Positions 25,114-34,204 of a stretch of DNA of 64,000 nucleotides are shown in pieces. Made by a program: the position numbers and the translations under genes. Under the pieces are notes generated by a model that saw nothing but the letters and a program-made list of their open reading frames with translations, ran no database searches and was not told where the DNA came from. Source of the DNA: Lachnospiraceae bacterium (GTDB lineage: Bacteria > Bacillota > Clostridia > Lachnospirales > Lachnospiraceae); the NCBI GenBank assembly GCA_024691425.1, contig JAILNQ010000092.1:16318-80317 (forward strand), read 5' to 3'. The stretch's first letter is position 1. Each line of letters starts with the position of its first letter.

Positions 25114-27168
25114 ATGATGAAAAAAGAACTTGAACCATTACTTACACCATGGAAGATCGGAAACTGCGAGATCAAGAACAGATTCGTGCTCACATCGATG
25201 GGCGGGACCGACCTTTTCGGATGGATGGAGAAAAACCATTTCGATAAGGACGGCGCGAGATTCATCATGGAAGTTGCGAAGAACAACTGCGGACTTGTTC
25301 TCCCGGGATGCCAGCCGGTGTACAATCCTATGTTCGGACAGTGGCTTCACAAGAACAAGAAGATGTACCGCGACCTTGCCGAGTGGATGCCAAAGTTTCA
25401 TAAGACTGGTGCGAAGCTTTTCATACAGCTGACTGCCGGCTTCGGAAGATCCTTCACTGTTTCGAAAATGATGGAAACGCTTTATACGAATCCGGTGCTC
25501 CGCGTTCTTTCAAAGCCCGTTATGGACCTTGACAAGATAACTGCATCCGCGTCTCCATCGCCTAACAGATGGTCAGACAAAATACCGTCAAGGGCACTTA
25601 CAGTTGAAGAGATAAAAGAATTCGTTGATGCTTTCGCAGAATGCGCAAAACTGTGCAAAGAGGCAGGTGTTGACGGTGTCGAGATCCATGCCGTTCACGA
25701 GGGATACCTCCTCGATCAGTTCACGCTTCCTTATGTCAATAAGAGGACGGATAAATACGGCGGCTCGTTCGAGAACAGGTACCGCTTCGCCGTAGACATC
25801 GTAAAGGCGATAAAGAAGGAGTGCGGAAATGATTTTCCGGTATCGCTCCGCTACAGCGTAGTTTCAAAGACGAAGGATTTCAGGAAGGGTGCGCTTCCGG
25901 GTGAAGACTTTATCGAGGCAGGAAGGGATATGGAAGAGTCCGAGAAGGCAGCAAAATACCTTCAGGATGCCGGATATGACATGCTCAACTGCGATAACGG
26001 GACGTATGATGCATGGTACTGGGCTCATCCGCCTATCTACATGCCTGAGAACTGCAATCTTGAGGACGTAGAGCATATAAGGAAGTTCGTGGATATTCCG
26101 GTAGTCTGCGCAGGACGCATGACACCTGAGGCGGCTGCGGAATCGATCAGAGACGGCAGGATAGACGGTGCGGGTTTCGCCCGTAATTTCCTTGCAGACC
26201 AGGAATGGGTAACGAAGCTTATTGAGGACCGAGAGGACGACATAAGGCCATGCATACTCTGTCACAATGGCTGTTTCAACATGTGTCATTACAAGGGTGT
26301 GCCGAACGATCAGGAGCTCTCTGACAGCTTAGGGCTTGCCAGATGCGCGGTAAATGCTGAGACGATGCAGTGGAGACGTCATTATATCAAGAAGGCAGTA
26401 AAGCCGAAGAAGGTCGGGATCATCGGCGGCGGCATAGGCGGAATGGAAGCGGCAAGAGTGCTGAAACTGCGAGGTCACATACCTGTGCTCTTCGAGAAAA
26501 CCGACAGGCTCGGAGGAACGTTCATCGCTGCGAGCGCAGAAAGCTACAAGGGCAGGCTGCGCGACCTTCTCGAATGGTACAGAAGGGAAATGAAAAAGCT
26601 TGAGATCGATGTTCATCTCAATACTACGATAAGGTCGATGGACGAGATGAGATATGACGCCGTCATAATCGCAACGGGCGCAGTTCCACGGCGGTTCGAC
26701 AAAGTGCCGGGGTTCGACAGGACCATTGAAGCGTGTGAATACCTTAACGGCTGCGAGGTGGGTGATAAGGTCGCAGTGATCGGAGGAGGCCTTACCGGGT
26801 GTGAGATAGCCTATGAGCTGGCGCTTGCCGGTAAGCACCCTATCATAGTCGAGATGAAGGATGACCTTGTTCCGCAGACCGGCGTATGCCTTGCTAACAG
26901 TTCATATCTGCGCGAGTGGTTCGAGCTTCATAAGACACCCGTGTATTTAGAAACAGCACTCAAGGAAGTGCGTGAAGGTGAGATAGTGTGCGGTACGAAG
27001 AACGGGGACATAACGATCGAATGCGATTCAGTCATCAGTTCGGTAGGTTATGTACCGGCACCGCTCGCTCCTGCCGGAAAGAACGTATATCTCGTCGGAG
27101 ACTGCAATAAAACAGGTAACTTGAGAAGCGTTATATGGAGCGCTTATGAGGCGGCAATGAAGATATAA
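25114..27168 (+). CDS. Old-yellow-enzyme family NADH:flavin oxidoreductase (2,4-dienoyl-CoA reductase / enoate reductase type)
   Basis: A 684-residue multidomain flavo-iron-sulfur enzyme that reduces activated C=C bonds. Residues 1-370 form an FMN TIM barrel (FVLTSMGGTD, VEIHAVHEGYLLDQF, NKRTDKYGGSFENR, VCAGRM). Residues about 372-390 carry the Fe-S cluster cysteines (CILCHNGCFNMC). Residues about 420-684 form FAD/NAD(P)H domains with VGIIGGGIGGMEAARV and VAVIGGGLTGCEIA. GGGAGG precedes ATG 25114 and 25117. It starts a three-gene group with the two aconitase X subunits (22-base gap), so the substrate may be an enoate made by that dehydratase. The BaiCD/enoate reductase family is broad, and the substrate cannot be read from sequence. 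Confidence 0.87.
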   Translation: MMKKELEPLLTPWKIGNCEIKNRFVLTSMGGTDLFGWMEKNHFDKDGARFIMEVAKNNCGLVLPGCQPVYNPMFGQWLHKNKKMYRDLAEWMPKFHKTGAKLFIQLTAGFGRSFTVSKMMETLYTNPVLRVLSKPVMDLDKITASASPSPNRWSDKIPSRALTVEEIKEFVDAFAECAKLCKEAGVDGVEIHAVHEGYLLDQFTLPYVNKRTDKYGGSFENRYRFAVDIVKAIKKECGNDFPVSLRYSVVSKTKDFRKGALPGEDFIEAGRDMEESEKAAKYLQDAGYDMLNCDNGTYDAWYWAHPPIYMPENCNLEDVEHIRKFVDIPVVCAGRMTPEAAAESIRDGRIDGAGFARNFLADQEWVTKLIEDREDDIRPCILCHNGCFNMCHYKGVPNDQELSDSLGLARCAVNAETMQWRRHYIKKAVKPKKVGIIGGGIGGMEAARVLKLRGHIPVLFEKTDRLGGTFIAASAESYKGRLRDLLEWYRREMKKLEIDVHLNTTIRSMDEMRYDAVIIATGAVPRRFDKVPGFDRTIEACEYLNGCEVGDKVAVIGGGLTGCEIAYELALAGKHPIIVEMKDDLVPQTGVCLANSSYLREWFELHKTPVYLETALKEVREGEIVCGTKNGDITIECDSVISSVGYVPAPLAPAGKNVYLVGDCNKTGNLRSVIWSAYEAAMKI

Positions 27169-27189
27169 ATCAGATGATCGGAGGCATAT

Positions 27190-28461
27190 ATGAGACTTAC
27201 AGAAGAACAGCAGGAAATTTATGACGGAAAAAAAGGAGAAACCTATGCGAAGGTCATGCAGACTCTCGTAAGGTACGGCGAACTCTTCGGCGCCGAGGAG
27301 ATGACCGAGGTGACCGGCGAGTACGGACATCTTGTAACGAGCTTCGGGCTGAAGGTTATTCATCCTGTATATAAACTTATGGATGAGCTTATCGATTCAG
27401 GAGTCGCATCGAAGCAGAAGTTCACGATGGACCCGAGACCGCTTGATGCGAATGTACCTTCAGGTCCTATAAAGGACCTCGTATTCAAGAAGTTCATGTA
27501 TTCCATGCAGGATGAGTACGAGCAGCAGCTTAAGAAGCTCGGGCTTCTTTCAGAGGACGGTTTTTCATGTGCATGCTATTTTGATGAGCAGGGAAACAGA
27601 CCGAAGAAAGGCGACGTGCTCAGCTGGGCGGAATCATCCGCGGTAGTATATGCCAATTCGGTTTTGGGTGCGAGATGCAACAGAAATTCCGGGATCATCG
27701 AACTTTTCGGCTCCATTCTCGGGTATGTTCCGAAATTCGGGCTTCTTACCGATGAGGGAAGGCGTGCGACATGGAAGATCGAACTTAAGACTTCGAAACT
27801 TCCTTCCGCTCAGGTGCTCGGGTCGGCAATCGGCATGAAAGTAATGGAGGATGTACCTTACGTATTCGGACTTTCAGAATATCTCGGAGAAGAGCTTACG
27901 CCTGAGGTCTGTGCATACCTTAAGAACTTCGGAGCAGCTACGGCATCTAACGGTGCGGTCGGGCTTTATCATATAGATAAGCTCACGCCTGAAGCGAAAG
28001 AGCTCGGCGAAAGCCTCATAAATGATGATGCGAAGACATATGTAATAGATGACGCGGAACTTAAGCGCGTCGTAGACAGCTATCCGGTCATCTGGAAAAA
28101 TCCCGATGCGAAGCCGAAGATGTGCTTCATAGGCTGTCCACACCTTTCAAAAGCCGAGCTTACGGACTGGATCAATAAGATATGTGACGGCCTTAAGGCT
28201 TCTGGCCGTACAAAGCCTGTCATACCTACCGTGCTCACAAGTGCACCGGGGGTAATAAAGAGCTTAAAGGGAAGCGAAGAACTCAAGGCAGCAGAGGCAG
28301 CGGGACTTGTCATAAGCTATATATGTCCGCTCATGTACTGTGACAATCCCCTTGTTCACAGCACACCTATAATAACGAACTCGAATAAGCTTCGGACATA
28401 CACGTCATGCAGGTTCTATGAAGATGAAACTGTTCTTGCGATGATAACGGGAGGTAAGTGA
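27190..28461 (+). CDS. Aconitase X catalytic (large) subunit
   Basis: A 423-residue AcnX_catalytic (formerly DUF521) protein, a hydro-lyase related to aconitase. Characterised AcnX enzymes include cis-3-hydroxy-L-proline dehydratase and archaeal phosphomevalonate dehydratase. Motifs include an N-terminal YGELFGAEEM, the SVLGARCNRNSG segment with a candidate Fe-S cysteine, TASNGAVGLYH, and FIGCPHLSKAEL. The small subunit is encoded separately immediately downstream, so this is a two-polypeptide type. An SD-like GGAGGC precedes ATG 27190. Its TGA overlaps the start of the small subunit. The substrate is unknown; the ene-reductase neighbour suggests a dehydration-reduction pathway. Confidence 0.85.
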   Translation: MRLTEEQQEIYDGKKGETYAKVMQTLVRYGELFGAEEMTEVTGEYGHLVTSFGLKVIHPVYKLMDELIDSGVASKQKFTMDPRPLDANVPSGPIKDLVFKKFMYSMQDEYEQQLKKLGLLSEDGFSCACYFDEQGNRPKKGDVLSWAESSAVVYANSVLGARCNRNSGIIELFGSILGYVPKFGLLTDEGRRATWKIELKTSKLPSAQVLGSAIGMKVMEDVPYVFGLSEYLGEELTPEVCAYLKNFGAATASNGAVGLYHIDKLTPEAKELGESLINDDAKTYVIDDAELKRVVDSYPVIWKNPDAKPKMCFIGCPHLSKAELTDWINKICDGLKASGRTKPVIPTVLTSAPGVIKSLKGSEELKAAEAAGLVISYICPLMYCDNPLVHSTPIITNSNKLRTYTSCRFYEDETVLAMITGGK

Positions 28462-28901
28462 TGAAAGAATTCAGAGGAAGAGTGATTGTAAAAGGAACGT
28501 GCACGGCAACGGCACTTGTGTCACATGAAGGATTCAATACGCTTGCAAGCTACCAGACCAGTTTCCTGACGGGGGATAAGAAGGCTACATGCAGCGATCA
28601 GAATAATCCGGACATTTATAAGAAACCTATGGCAGGTGCGGCGCTCTGCCTTCCGCAGACGATAGGCTCCACGACCGGAGGAATGATACTTTATACGGCG
28701 AGTGATTACGGCAGGCAGCCTGCCTGTATGCTTTTTTCGAAGCCGATCGATTCGATAGGCGCCGCCGGAGTTCTTCTGTCCGACATATGGACAGATGCGA
28801 AGATGCCTACGATCGACAGTCTCGGTGATGATTTTCTGTCATATGTAAAGACCGGAATGACCATCACCGTCAAGGAGGACGGCACTGTTCTTGTCGGCTG
28901 A
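28461..28901 (+). CDS. Aconitase X swivel (small) subunit
   Basis: A 146-residue AcnX swivel domain (formerly DUF126). GRVIVKGTCTATALVS and the PQTIGSTTGGMILY segment are typical. It forms the mobile half of the dehydratase active site with the large subunit. I favour ATG 28461 because GGGAGG (28449-28454) lies 6 bases before it; a GTG at 28458 is also in frame but too close. It overlaps the stop of the large-subunit gene by one base, so stoichiometric coupled translation is likely. A weak hairpin (TGAGAG/CTCTCA near 28907-28923) follows the stop and may help end the transcript. Confidence 0.85.
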   Translation: MKEFRGRVIVKGTCTATALVSHEGFNTLASYQTSFLTGDKKATCSDQNNPDIYKKPMAGAALCLPQTIGSTTGGMILYTASDYGRQPACMLFSKPIDSIGAAGVLLSDIWTDAKMPTIDSLGDDFLSYVKTGMTITVKEDGTVLVG

Positions 28902-28988
28902 GAATGGTGAGAGGTTGACTCTCATTTACCGAATAGACATCAAAAACGACAGAATATACAAAAAGCCGCAAGCCCTGAGTGTTTTTCA

Positions 28989-29012
28989 TATAATGTAAAA
29001 ATGTATTTTTAC
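28989..29012 (+). promoter_or_regulatory. Candidate -10 and operator dyad upstream of the LytTR gene
   Basis: TATAAT (28989-28994) is followed at once by a perfect dyad GTAAAAAT-GT-ATTTTTAC (28995-29012), which would lie over the transcription start. No good -35 is present. The dyad could be a repressor site or an autoregulatory site for the LytTR protein. Confidence 0.4.
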
Positions 29013-29044
29013 GTTCAAAAGAAAAAAGCGAAAGAGTACCGCCG

Positions 29045-29506
29045 ATGAACAACATGGTCGATATTGAGGTCGTGATAGACGAAAACTTCGATGAGCCCAA
29101 AGTCACGATCCTGACAAAAGAAAAGACCAAGCAGGTCGAGAATATCGTATATGCAATTGAGAATGTCACGGAAAATGATTTTCCGATCATTCCGGCGACA
29201 GGCGATGAAGGCATTGAATTCATTTCCCAGAGGGATATCGTAAGGGTGTTCACCGAGGGAAGGAAGGTTCAGCTTCAGACCGCCGAAGGCATTTATACGG
29301 TAAGAAAGACTCTTACAGGGATAGAAGATGACCTGAACCCTTCAAGATTCATAAGAATATCTCAGTCGGAGATCATTAACATATATAAGGTCAAGAGATT
29401 CGACATAAACATTGCCGGAACGATCGGTGTTGAGTTCGAGGACGGGACGAAATCATGGGCCTCGAGAAGCTGCGTGAAGGCTATTAAACAGAAACTTCAG
29501 AAATGA
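29045..29506 (+). CDS. LytTR-type DNA-binding regulator
   Basis: A 153-residue regulator without a receiver. Residues 1-55 are an unassigned N-terminal segment. Residues about 58-150 form a LytTR DNA-binding domain: IEFISQRDIVRVFTEGRKVQLQT, YTVRKTLTGIEDDL, FIRISQSEIINIYKVKRF, GVEFEDGTKSWASRSCVKAIK. This is the usual small LytTR protein paired with a DUF3021 membrane protein, and that partner follows 32 bases later. In such pairs the membrane protein is believed to modulate the regulator. It is also the nearest upstream DNA-binding protein to the phosphorelay cluster at 30109-36615. Confidence 0.88.
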   Translation: MNNMVDIEVVIDENFDEPKVTILTKEKTKQVENIVYAIENVTENDFPIIPATGDEGIEFISQRDIVRVFTEGRKVQLQTAEGIYTVRKTLTGIEDDLNPSRFIRISQSEIINIYKVKRFDINIAGTIGVEFEDGTKSWASRSCVKAIKQKLQK

Positions 29507-29538
29507 TGGCAAATTGTGTGATAAAGAAGGGGTAGGAA

Positions 29539-30048
29539 ATGAAATTCATTCACAGGGTAGTAATAATGTCATCAATAGGCTTCGGGATCGGAGTTATAAC
29601 CGGTGTGCTGATCTGTGCATTTTCGGCTACGCTCTCGACTGCCGACGGTACACTTCATCTTTGCTCGGATGCACTTATTGCCTCTTGCGGCAACCCGCTC
29701 ACCGCATTCACGATACAGGCGTTCGCTTCGGGGATATACGGTATCATAGCGTTCGGAGGTTCGACGGTATACGAGATCGAAAGCTGGGGTCTTGTAAAAT
29801 GTACGCTCATTCATTATCTGTGTACGATGGTCTTTTATTATGTTCTCGGTTTTTCAATGAGATGGTTTTCGATTTCTCATCTTGGCGAACCGTTTATCAT
29901 GTTCATAATAATGACGGCGATCTACGTTGCTATCTGGCTTGCAAATTTTATTTCCTACAAAATAGAGCTTGAAAAGCTCAACAGGGATCTTGAGGAACTC
30001 AAAGCGGCACCTGACATAGGCCTGGCCGCAGCCAATGCGCACAAATGA
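29539..30048 (+). CDS. DUF3021 family membrane protein
   Basis: A 169-residue protein with four predicted transmembrane helices: VVIMSSIGFGIGVITGVLICAF, IQAFASGIYGIIAFGG, LVKCTLIHYLCTMVFYYVLGF and FIIMTAIYVAIWLANFI. A short cytoplasmic coiled coil (IELEKLNRDLEELK) follows. Pairing with the LytTR gene just upstream is typical of DUF3021 and suggests that it regulates the LytTR protein from the membrane. An overlapping frame in the same stretch encodes no recognisable protein. Confidence 0.82.
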   Translation: MKFIHRVVIMSSIGFGIGVITGVLICAFSATLSTADGTLHLCSDALIASCGNPLTAFTIQAFASGIYGIIAFGGSTVYEIESWGLVKCTLIHYLCTMVFYYVLGFSMRWFSISHLGEPFIMFIIMTAIYVAIWLANFISYKIELEKLNRDLEELKAAPDIGLAAANAHK

Positions 30049-30108
30049 TTCTGATGTTATACAGCGGATCGGATTTACGTCTCTTGAATAAATGAGAGGA
30101 ATATGAAT

Positions 30109-30915
30109 ATGAAACTTCGCGTTTTGATAACGGGGAAAAACAGAAAGATAGCTTCTGATGTGTATGATCATCTTTTCACTGACAGGGACTACAGACTCAT
30201 AAAAGCACCGAGCTCAAAGAACGCTCTTTTTGAGATGATGATGGAGGAGATGCCTCATGTCGTTATGATCTGCCTCGGCAATGAGACCAAGGAATCGATC
30301 AAGATTTTCGATATTCTGACGGAATGCACAAGAACGGGGAATGTCGAGATCATCGTTGTGGCAAATGAAGATGATAAGAGTTTGTTCATTGCAAATACGA
30401 GGCTTGAGAGAATGTTCTTCCTGTCAAGGCCTGTTTCGCTTTCCGCTCTGTACAGAAAACTGGAGGAATTCGAGGATGCGATCGATGAATCGGATTTCGG
30501 TGACGGTTCGATCGAAGAGTACATTAACACAAATGTGCAGCGCGAATTCGAAAGGAAGCATATACTCGTTGTTGACGACGATCCTGAGCAGCTTATGGCT
30601 ATAAAAGAACATCTGCGCGAATTCTATGAGGTTTCCCTGCTGAACGGCGGGAAGAGTGTCATAAAGTTTCTTCAGAAATTCAAAGTCGACCTTATTCTGC
30701 TCGACTATATGATGCCGGAAATGGACGGCCCGGGCGTTCTTGTCTCCCTGAAGGCATATCCGGAATTCAGGGACATTCCTGTCGTGTTCCTTACAGGAGT
30801 TTCGGATAAAAAGGTTGTCATGAAAACGATCAAGGAGCTCAAGCCTGCCGGATATGTGCTCAAGCCGACTAAGAAGTCTGAAATAGTAGCGAAGATCATA
30901 GATGTGCTCGGATAG
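30109..30915 (+). CDS. Double-receiver response regulator without output domain (first receiver degenerate)
   Basis: A 268-residue soluble protein. Residues about 3-125 have the receiver fold but lack the acidic pair (LITGKNR) and the phosphoacceptor (MICLGNET), so this half is a pseudo-receiver. Residues about 148-268 are a standard receiver: ILVVDDDPEQ, LILLDYMMPEMDG with the phosphoacceptor Asp, VVFLTG, VLKPT. No DNA-binding or enzymatic domain follows. I use ATG 30109 because GAGAGGA lies 8 bases upstream; ATG 30103 is only 2 bases from it. With the free Hpt and two hybrid kinases downstream, it is likely the terminal receiver or phosphate sink of a relay. Confidence 0.83.
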   Translation: MKLRVLITGKNRKIASDVYDHLFTDRDYRLIKAPSSKNALFEMMMEEMPHVVMICLGNETKESIKIFDILTECTRTGNVEIIVVANEDDKSLFIANTRLERMFFLSRPVSLSALYRKLEEFEDAIDESDFGDGSIEEYINTNVQREFERKHILVVDDDPEQLMAIKEHLREFYEVSLLNGGKSVIKFLQKFKVDLILLDYMMPEMDGPGVLVSLKAYPEFRDIPVVFLTGVSDKKVVMKTIKELKPAGYVLKPTKKSEIVAKIIDVLG

Positions 30916-30945
30916 CGATCAGCAGTACATTCATAGGAGAAAATC

Positions 30946-31545
30946 ATGGACATCGCCTATCTTGATGATAAAGGTTTATCGACATCTGACGGTATAGGGT
31001 ATACCGGCGGAAAGGAAAAATACATATCTGCGCTCCAGAGGTATTTCAAGGGATACGAACAGAATGTGAATGCCGTAAGGGATATGCTTTTTGCAGGCGA
31101 TACTGAAGGATACGCCATAAAGGTTCATTCACTCAAGAGCAATTCGAAAATGATCGGAGCGAAAGCTCTTGCAGATCTTTTCGAGGAGCTCGAGCTTGCC
31201 GCGAAAAACAATGATACGGCACTCATCAGCGAGAAGACTGAGGGGGCGCTTACTGCCTATGGCGAAGTGATCGATATAATAAGGCCGATCGGCGAGGCAG
31301 AATCGGTTTTTGTTCCGGGTGAGCTCTCAGGGGATGAGGCAAAGAAGACCGTTGATGAGCTTTTATCGGCACTTGATGATTTTGATGATGAGCTGTCACT
31401 CGAGCTTGTAAACAGGCTTAAGGGATATCCGTTCCGGATCACGCAGAAGGAAAAACTCAGGGAAGCCGCAGACTTCATCGAGAATTTTATGTATGACCGG
31501 GCTGCTGAGATCATAAACGAGATCATTCCGTCCATTGAGGGATGA
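30946..31545 (+). CDS. Stand-alone Hpt phosphotransfer protein
   Basis: A 199-residue protein. Residues about 1-110 are a four-helix Hpt domain with phosphoacceptor His in KVHSLKSNSKMIGA, about residue 65, preceded by ALQRYFKGYEQNV. The C-terminal part (about 125-199) is a second helical segment without an equivalent His. It has no membrane helix. AGGAGA precedes ATG 30946. It lies between the free receiver and the hybrid kinases at 31547 and 34201, which themselves have no Hpt, so it probably carries phosphate between them and the receiver. Confidence 0.85.
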   Translation: MDIAYLDDKGLSTSDGIGYTGGKEKYISALQRYFKGYEQNVNAVRDMLFAGDTEGYAIKVHSLKSNSKMIGAKALADLFEELELAAKNNDTALISEKTEGALTAYGEVIDIIRPIGEAESVFVPGELSGDEAKKTVDELLSALDDFDDELSLELVNRLKGYPFRITQKEKLREAADFIENFMYDRAAEIINEIIPSIEG

Positions 31546-31546
31546 G

Positions 31547-34204
31547 ATGAACAGCAATTCTATGAAACCGTCTAACGAGAACACTGCAAAATCTGATAAT
31601 TCTGCGATAAAACTGCTGATGGTCATTATCATCGCGGTTTTTCTCGGAATTCTCGTTTTTGCGGTTTCTTTTTTTCTTTATGGTCTGTCTCATGCAAAGA
31701 CTGCCGAGCAGATTACATACAGCTGTGAGGAACTTGCGCGGCTTGCAAAGGCGGGAGATGTATACGAATGCGAGACCGTACTGCCTGGTGATATAGGCGG
31801 AGATACATGGATATACTATGCCGCGAGCAAGCATACGGATATATATATCGACGGGATGCTACGGCAGAGTTTTGAAAACGGAAATGATACGATAAGCGGC
31901 GGAGCAGTCAAGAATTTTCATATGTTCGTAAAGCTCTTCCCGGATGACGCGCAAAAAACGCTGCGGGTCATAAGTGATGCGAGCTCTTACGATCCAGCTG
32001 AAATGGATTCGGTCTATATCGGTACAAGTCTCGGACTCGTTGAACGCATAATAAGACTGAACATAGTCAATTTCATACTTGCTGTAGCACTTCTTCTGAT
32101 AGCGCTGATGGCTATCGGCATCGGACTGCTTCTGCGGTTTTATAAGAAGATTGTCTCGCCGATCACATCAATGGGCATCGGTGTTCTGTTTGTAGCCATC
32201 TGGCTGATCTTTGATTCAGAGCTTTATCAGCTTGTGTTCCGAAACTATTTCATCGACGGAACGATGTCATACATAATGATGATGCTGATCCCTTATCCGT
32301 TCGTATGCTATATGGACCAGCTTCAGGAAAAAAGATATAGGACAGGCTATGCGTTTGTACTGATGTTTTTCGAGGTTGTCTCGATCTGTGCATTTCTTCT
32401 GCATTTTGCCGGCATAGCCAGTTTCCTTACACTGCTTCCGCTGATGTCTGCCGCCGAGGTTGTTGTTATAGGCGCCATCATTGCAACGATGATCATCGAT
32501 TTTACCAAAGGGTATCACAGGCTTTATTTCACGAGTTTCATCGGTGTTTCCGGATTTGTTATTTCCTGTATTTTAGAGATCGTATTCATTTTTACGATAA
32601 AGGGAAGAAAAGACGGCTCATGCCTGATCGCAGGTCTTTTCTTCACGATAACTCTCGCGATAGTGCATCAGCTGTATGCCGTCAGGGAAGCTCAGAAGGA
32701 AGCCGCCGTTGCGGTAAGGGCCAGCGAGACGAAGACGAACTTCCTCGCGAACATGTCGCATGAGATAAGAACGCCCATGAACGCGATACTCGGAATGGAT
32801 GAGATGATACTGCGTGAAGCAAAGAACAATGAGAAGATCACGAGATACGCTTCTGATATCAAATCAGCCGGAAACATGCTTCTTTCTATAATCAACGATA
32901 TTCTTGACTTAAGCAAGATTGAGTCCGGAAAGATGGAACTCATACCTTCGGAATTCGAGATATGCTCGGTGATCAACGATCTGATAAACATCGTAAAGCG
33001 CAGGGCTGATGACAAGGGGCTTGAGTTCATTTTTGATGCTGACGAGAACATTCCGATCCGGTTTTTCGGTGATGAGCTGAGGGCAAGACAGATAATGCTC
33101 AATATCGTGAACAATGCAGTCAAGTACACTGATGCAGGATCAGTCAGAGTGAATCTTGATATGAGCACGGAAGGGATAGCCCCGGATGATCTGAAAAAAG
33201 GCGATAAGATCACAATAATTGTTACAGTTATCGATACAGGCATAGGAATAAAGGAAGAGGACCTTGCGAAGCTTTTCCAGCCGTTTGACAGGCTTGAGGA
33301 GACGAAGAACAGGAATATCGAGGGAACCGGTCTCGGACTGAGCATCGCGAATAACTATGCGAAGCTCATGGGCGGACGTATAGATGTTGAAAGCAGATAC
33401 AAAGAAGGCTCGGTGTTTACTGCCTATATTCCGATGGAAGTTGTCGATCCGGTTCCGATAGGCGATTTCGCAGAAAGGATACGCACGATACAGAGCAAGG
33501 ACAGCACTGAGAAAGCTACCATCATAGCGCCCGGAGCGTCTGCACTCATAGTAGATGATAATGAGATGAATCTTGAAGTGATATCAGGTCTGATGGAGAG
33601 AACGAGGATAAAGGTTGATGTGGCTCTTTCCGGACCTGAAGGCATCGAGAAGATGGAGCGCAGGCGTTATGACATCATCTTCCTTGATCAGATGATGCCG
33701 GGCATGGACGGAATCACAACGCTAAAAGAGATGCATTCAAGATACGATATGCGAGGAGTCTCTGTCATAGCGCTCACTGCGGATGCAGTCGCAGGGGCAA
33801 GGGAATACTATCTTAATAACGGGTTTGATGATTATGTTTCAAAGCCTGTTAAAGCGGAGGATTTAGAGTCGGCGCTCAAAAACCATCTCCCGAAGAACTT
33901 TATACTCTCGAAGGAAGACATAGACAGGATAAGTGCTGCAGAGGACAAAAGAAAATCAGAAGCCGAGCCGCAAAAATCGATGGTCGTGATAGATCCTGAT
34001 ACCGAGGCGCTGAAGGAGATCAAAGAAAAGACCGGCAGCATGATAAAGGGGACATTTGTAACGGACATGGAAAAAGCCGGAAAATTCCTGAAGATCCACA
34101 ATGCCGACTATGTACTAGTTAAAAAGGATCTATTCGTGCAGACGATGAATGATAAAAACAATCCGAAGGAAGATGCGGATGACGGAGGATATGACGGAAA
34201 ATGA
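31547..34204 (+). CDS. 7TM hybrid histidine kinase with a C-terminal half-receiver tail
   Basis: An 885-residue paralogue of the kinase at 22564. Transmembrane helix at about 20-42, an extracellular beta domain ([19 protein letters not shown]), about seven helices to residue 375, HisKA (about His405, [15 protein letters not shown]), HATPase ([22 protein letters not shown]), and a receiver ([18 protein letters not shown]). The last 85 residues hold a degenerate receiver half ([14 protein letters not shown] to ADYVLVKK) and an Asp/Lys-rich end. ATG 31547 has GAGGGA 4 bases upstream; an in-frame TTG at 31535 overlaps the Hpt gene without support. It has no Hpt of its own; a free Hpt is encoded just upstream. 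Confidence 0.86.
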   Translation: MNSNSMKPSNENTAKSDNSAIKLLMVIIIAVFLGILVFAVSFFLYGLSHAKTAEQITYSCEELARLAKAGDVYECETVLPGDIGGDTWIYYAASKHTDIYIDGMLRQSFENGNDTISGGAVKNFHMFVKLFPDDAQKTLRVISDASSYDPAEMDSVYIGTSLGLVERIIRLNIVNFILAVALLLIALMAIGIGLLLRFYKKIVSPITSMGIGVLFVAIWLIFDSELYQLVFRNYFIDGTMSYIMMMLIPYPFVCYMDQLQEKRYRTGYAFVLMFFEVVSICAFLLHFAGIASFLTLLPLMSAAEVVVIGAIIATMIIDFTKGYHRLYFTSFIGVSGFVISCILEIVFIFTIKGRKDGSCLIAGLFFTITLAIVHQLYAVREAQKEAAVAVRASETKTNFLANMSHEIRTPMNAILGMDEMILREAKNNEKITRYASDIKSAGNMLLSIINDILDLSKIESGKMELIPSEFEICSVINDLINIVKRRADDKGLEFIFDADENIPIRFFGDELRARQIMLNIVNNAVKYTDAGSVRVNLDMSTEGIAPDDLKKGDKITIIVTVIDTGIGIKEEDLAKLFQPFDRLEETKNRNIEGTGLGLSIANNYAKLMGGRIDVESRYKEGSVFTAYIPMEVVDPVPIGDFAERIRTIQSKDSTEKATIIAPGASALIVDDNEMNLEVISGLMERTRIKVDVALSGPEGIEKMERRRYDIIFLDQMMPGMDGITTLKEMHSRYDMRGVSVIALTADAVAGAREYYLNNGFDDYVSKPVKAEDLESALKNHLPKNFILSKEDIDRISAAEDKRKSEAEPQKSMVVIDPDTEALKEIKEKTGSMIKGTFVTDMEKAGKFLKIHNADYVLVKKDLFVQTMNDKNNPKEDADDGGYDGK

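Noticed and set aside
29514..29972. A 152-codon frame overlapping the DUF3021 gene
   Set aside because: The other frame gives a clear four-helix DUF3021 protein with a good start; this one gives a Cys/Arg-rich non-protein-like sequence.
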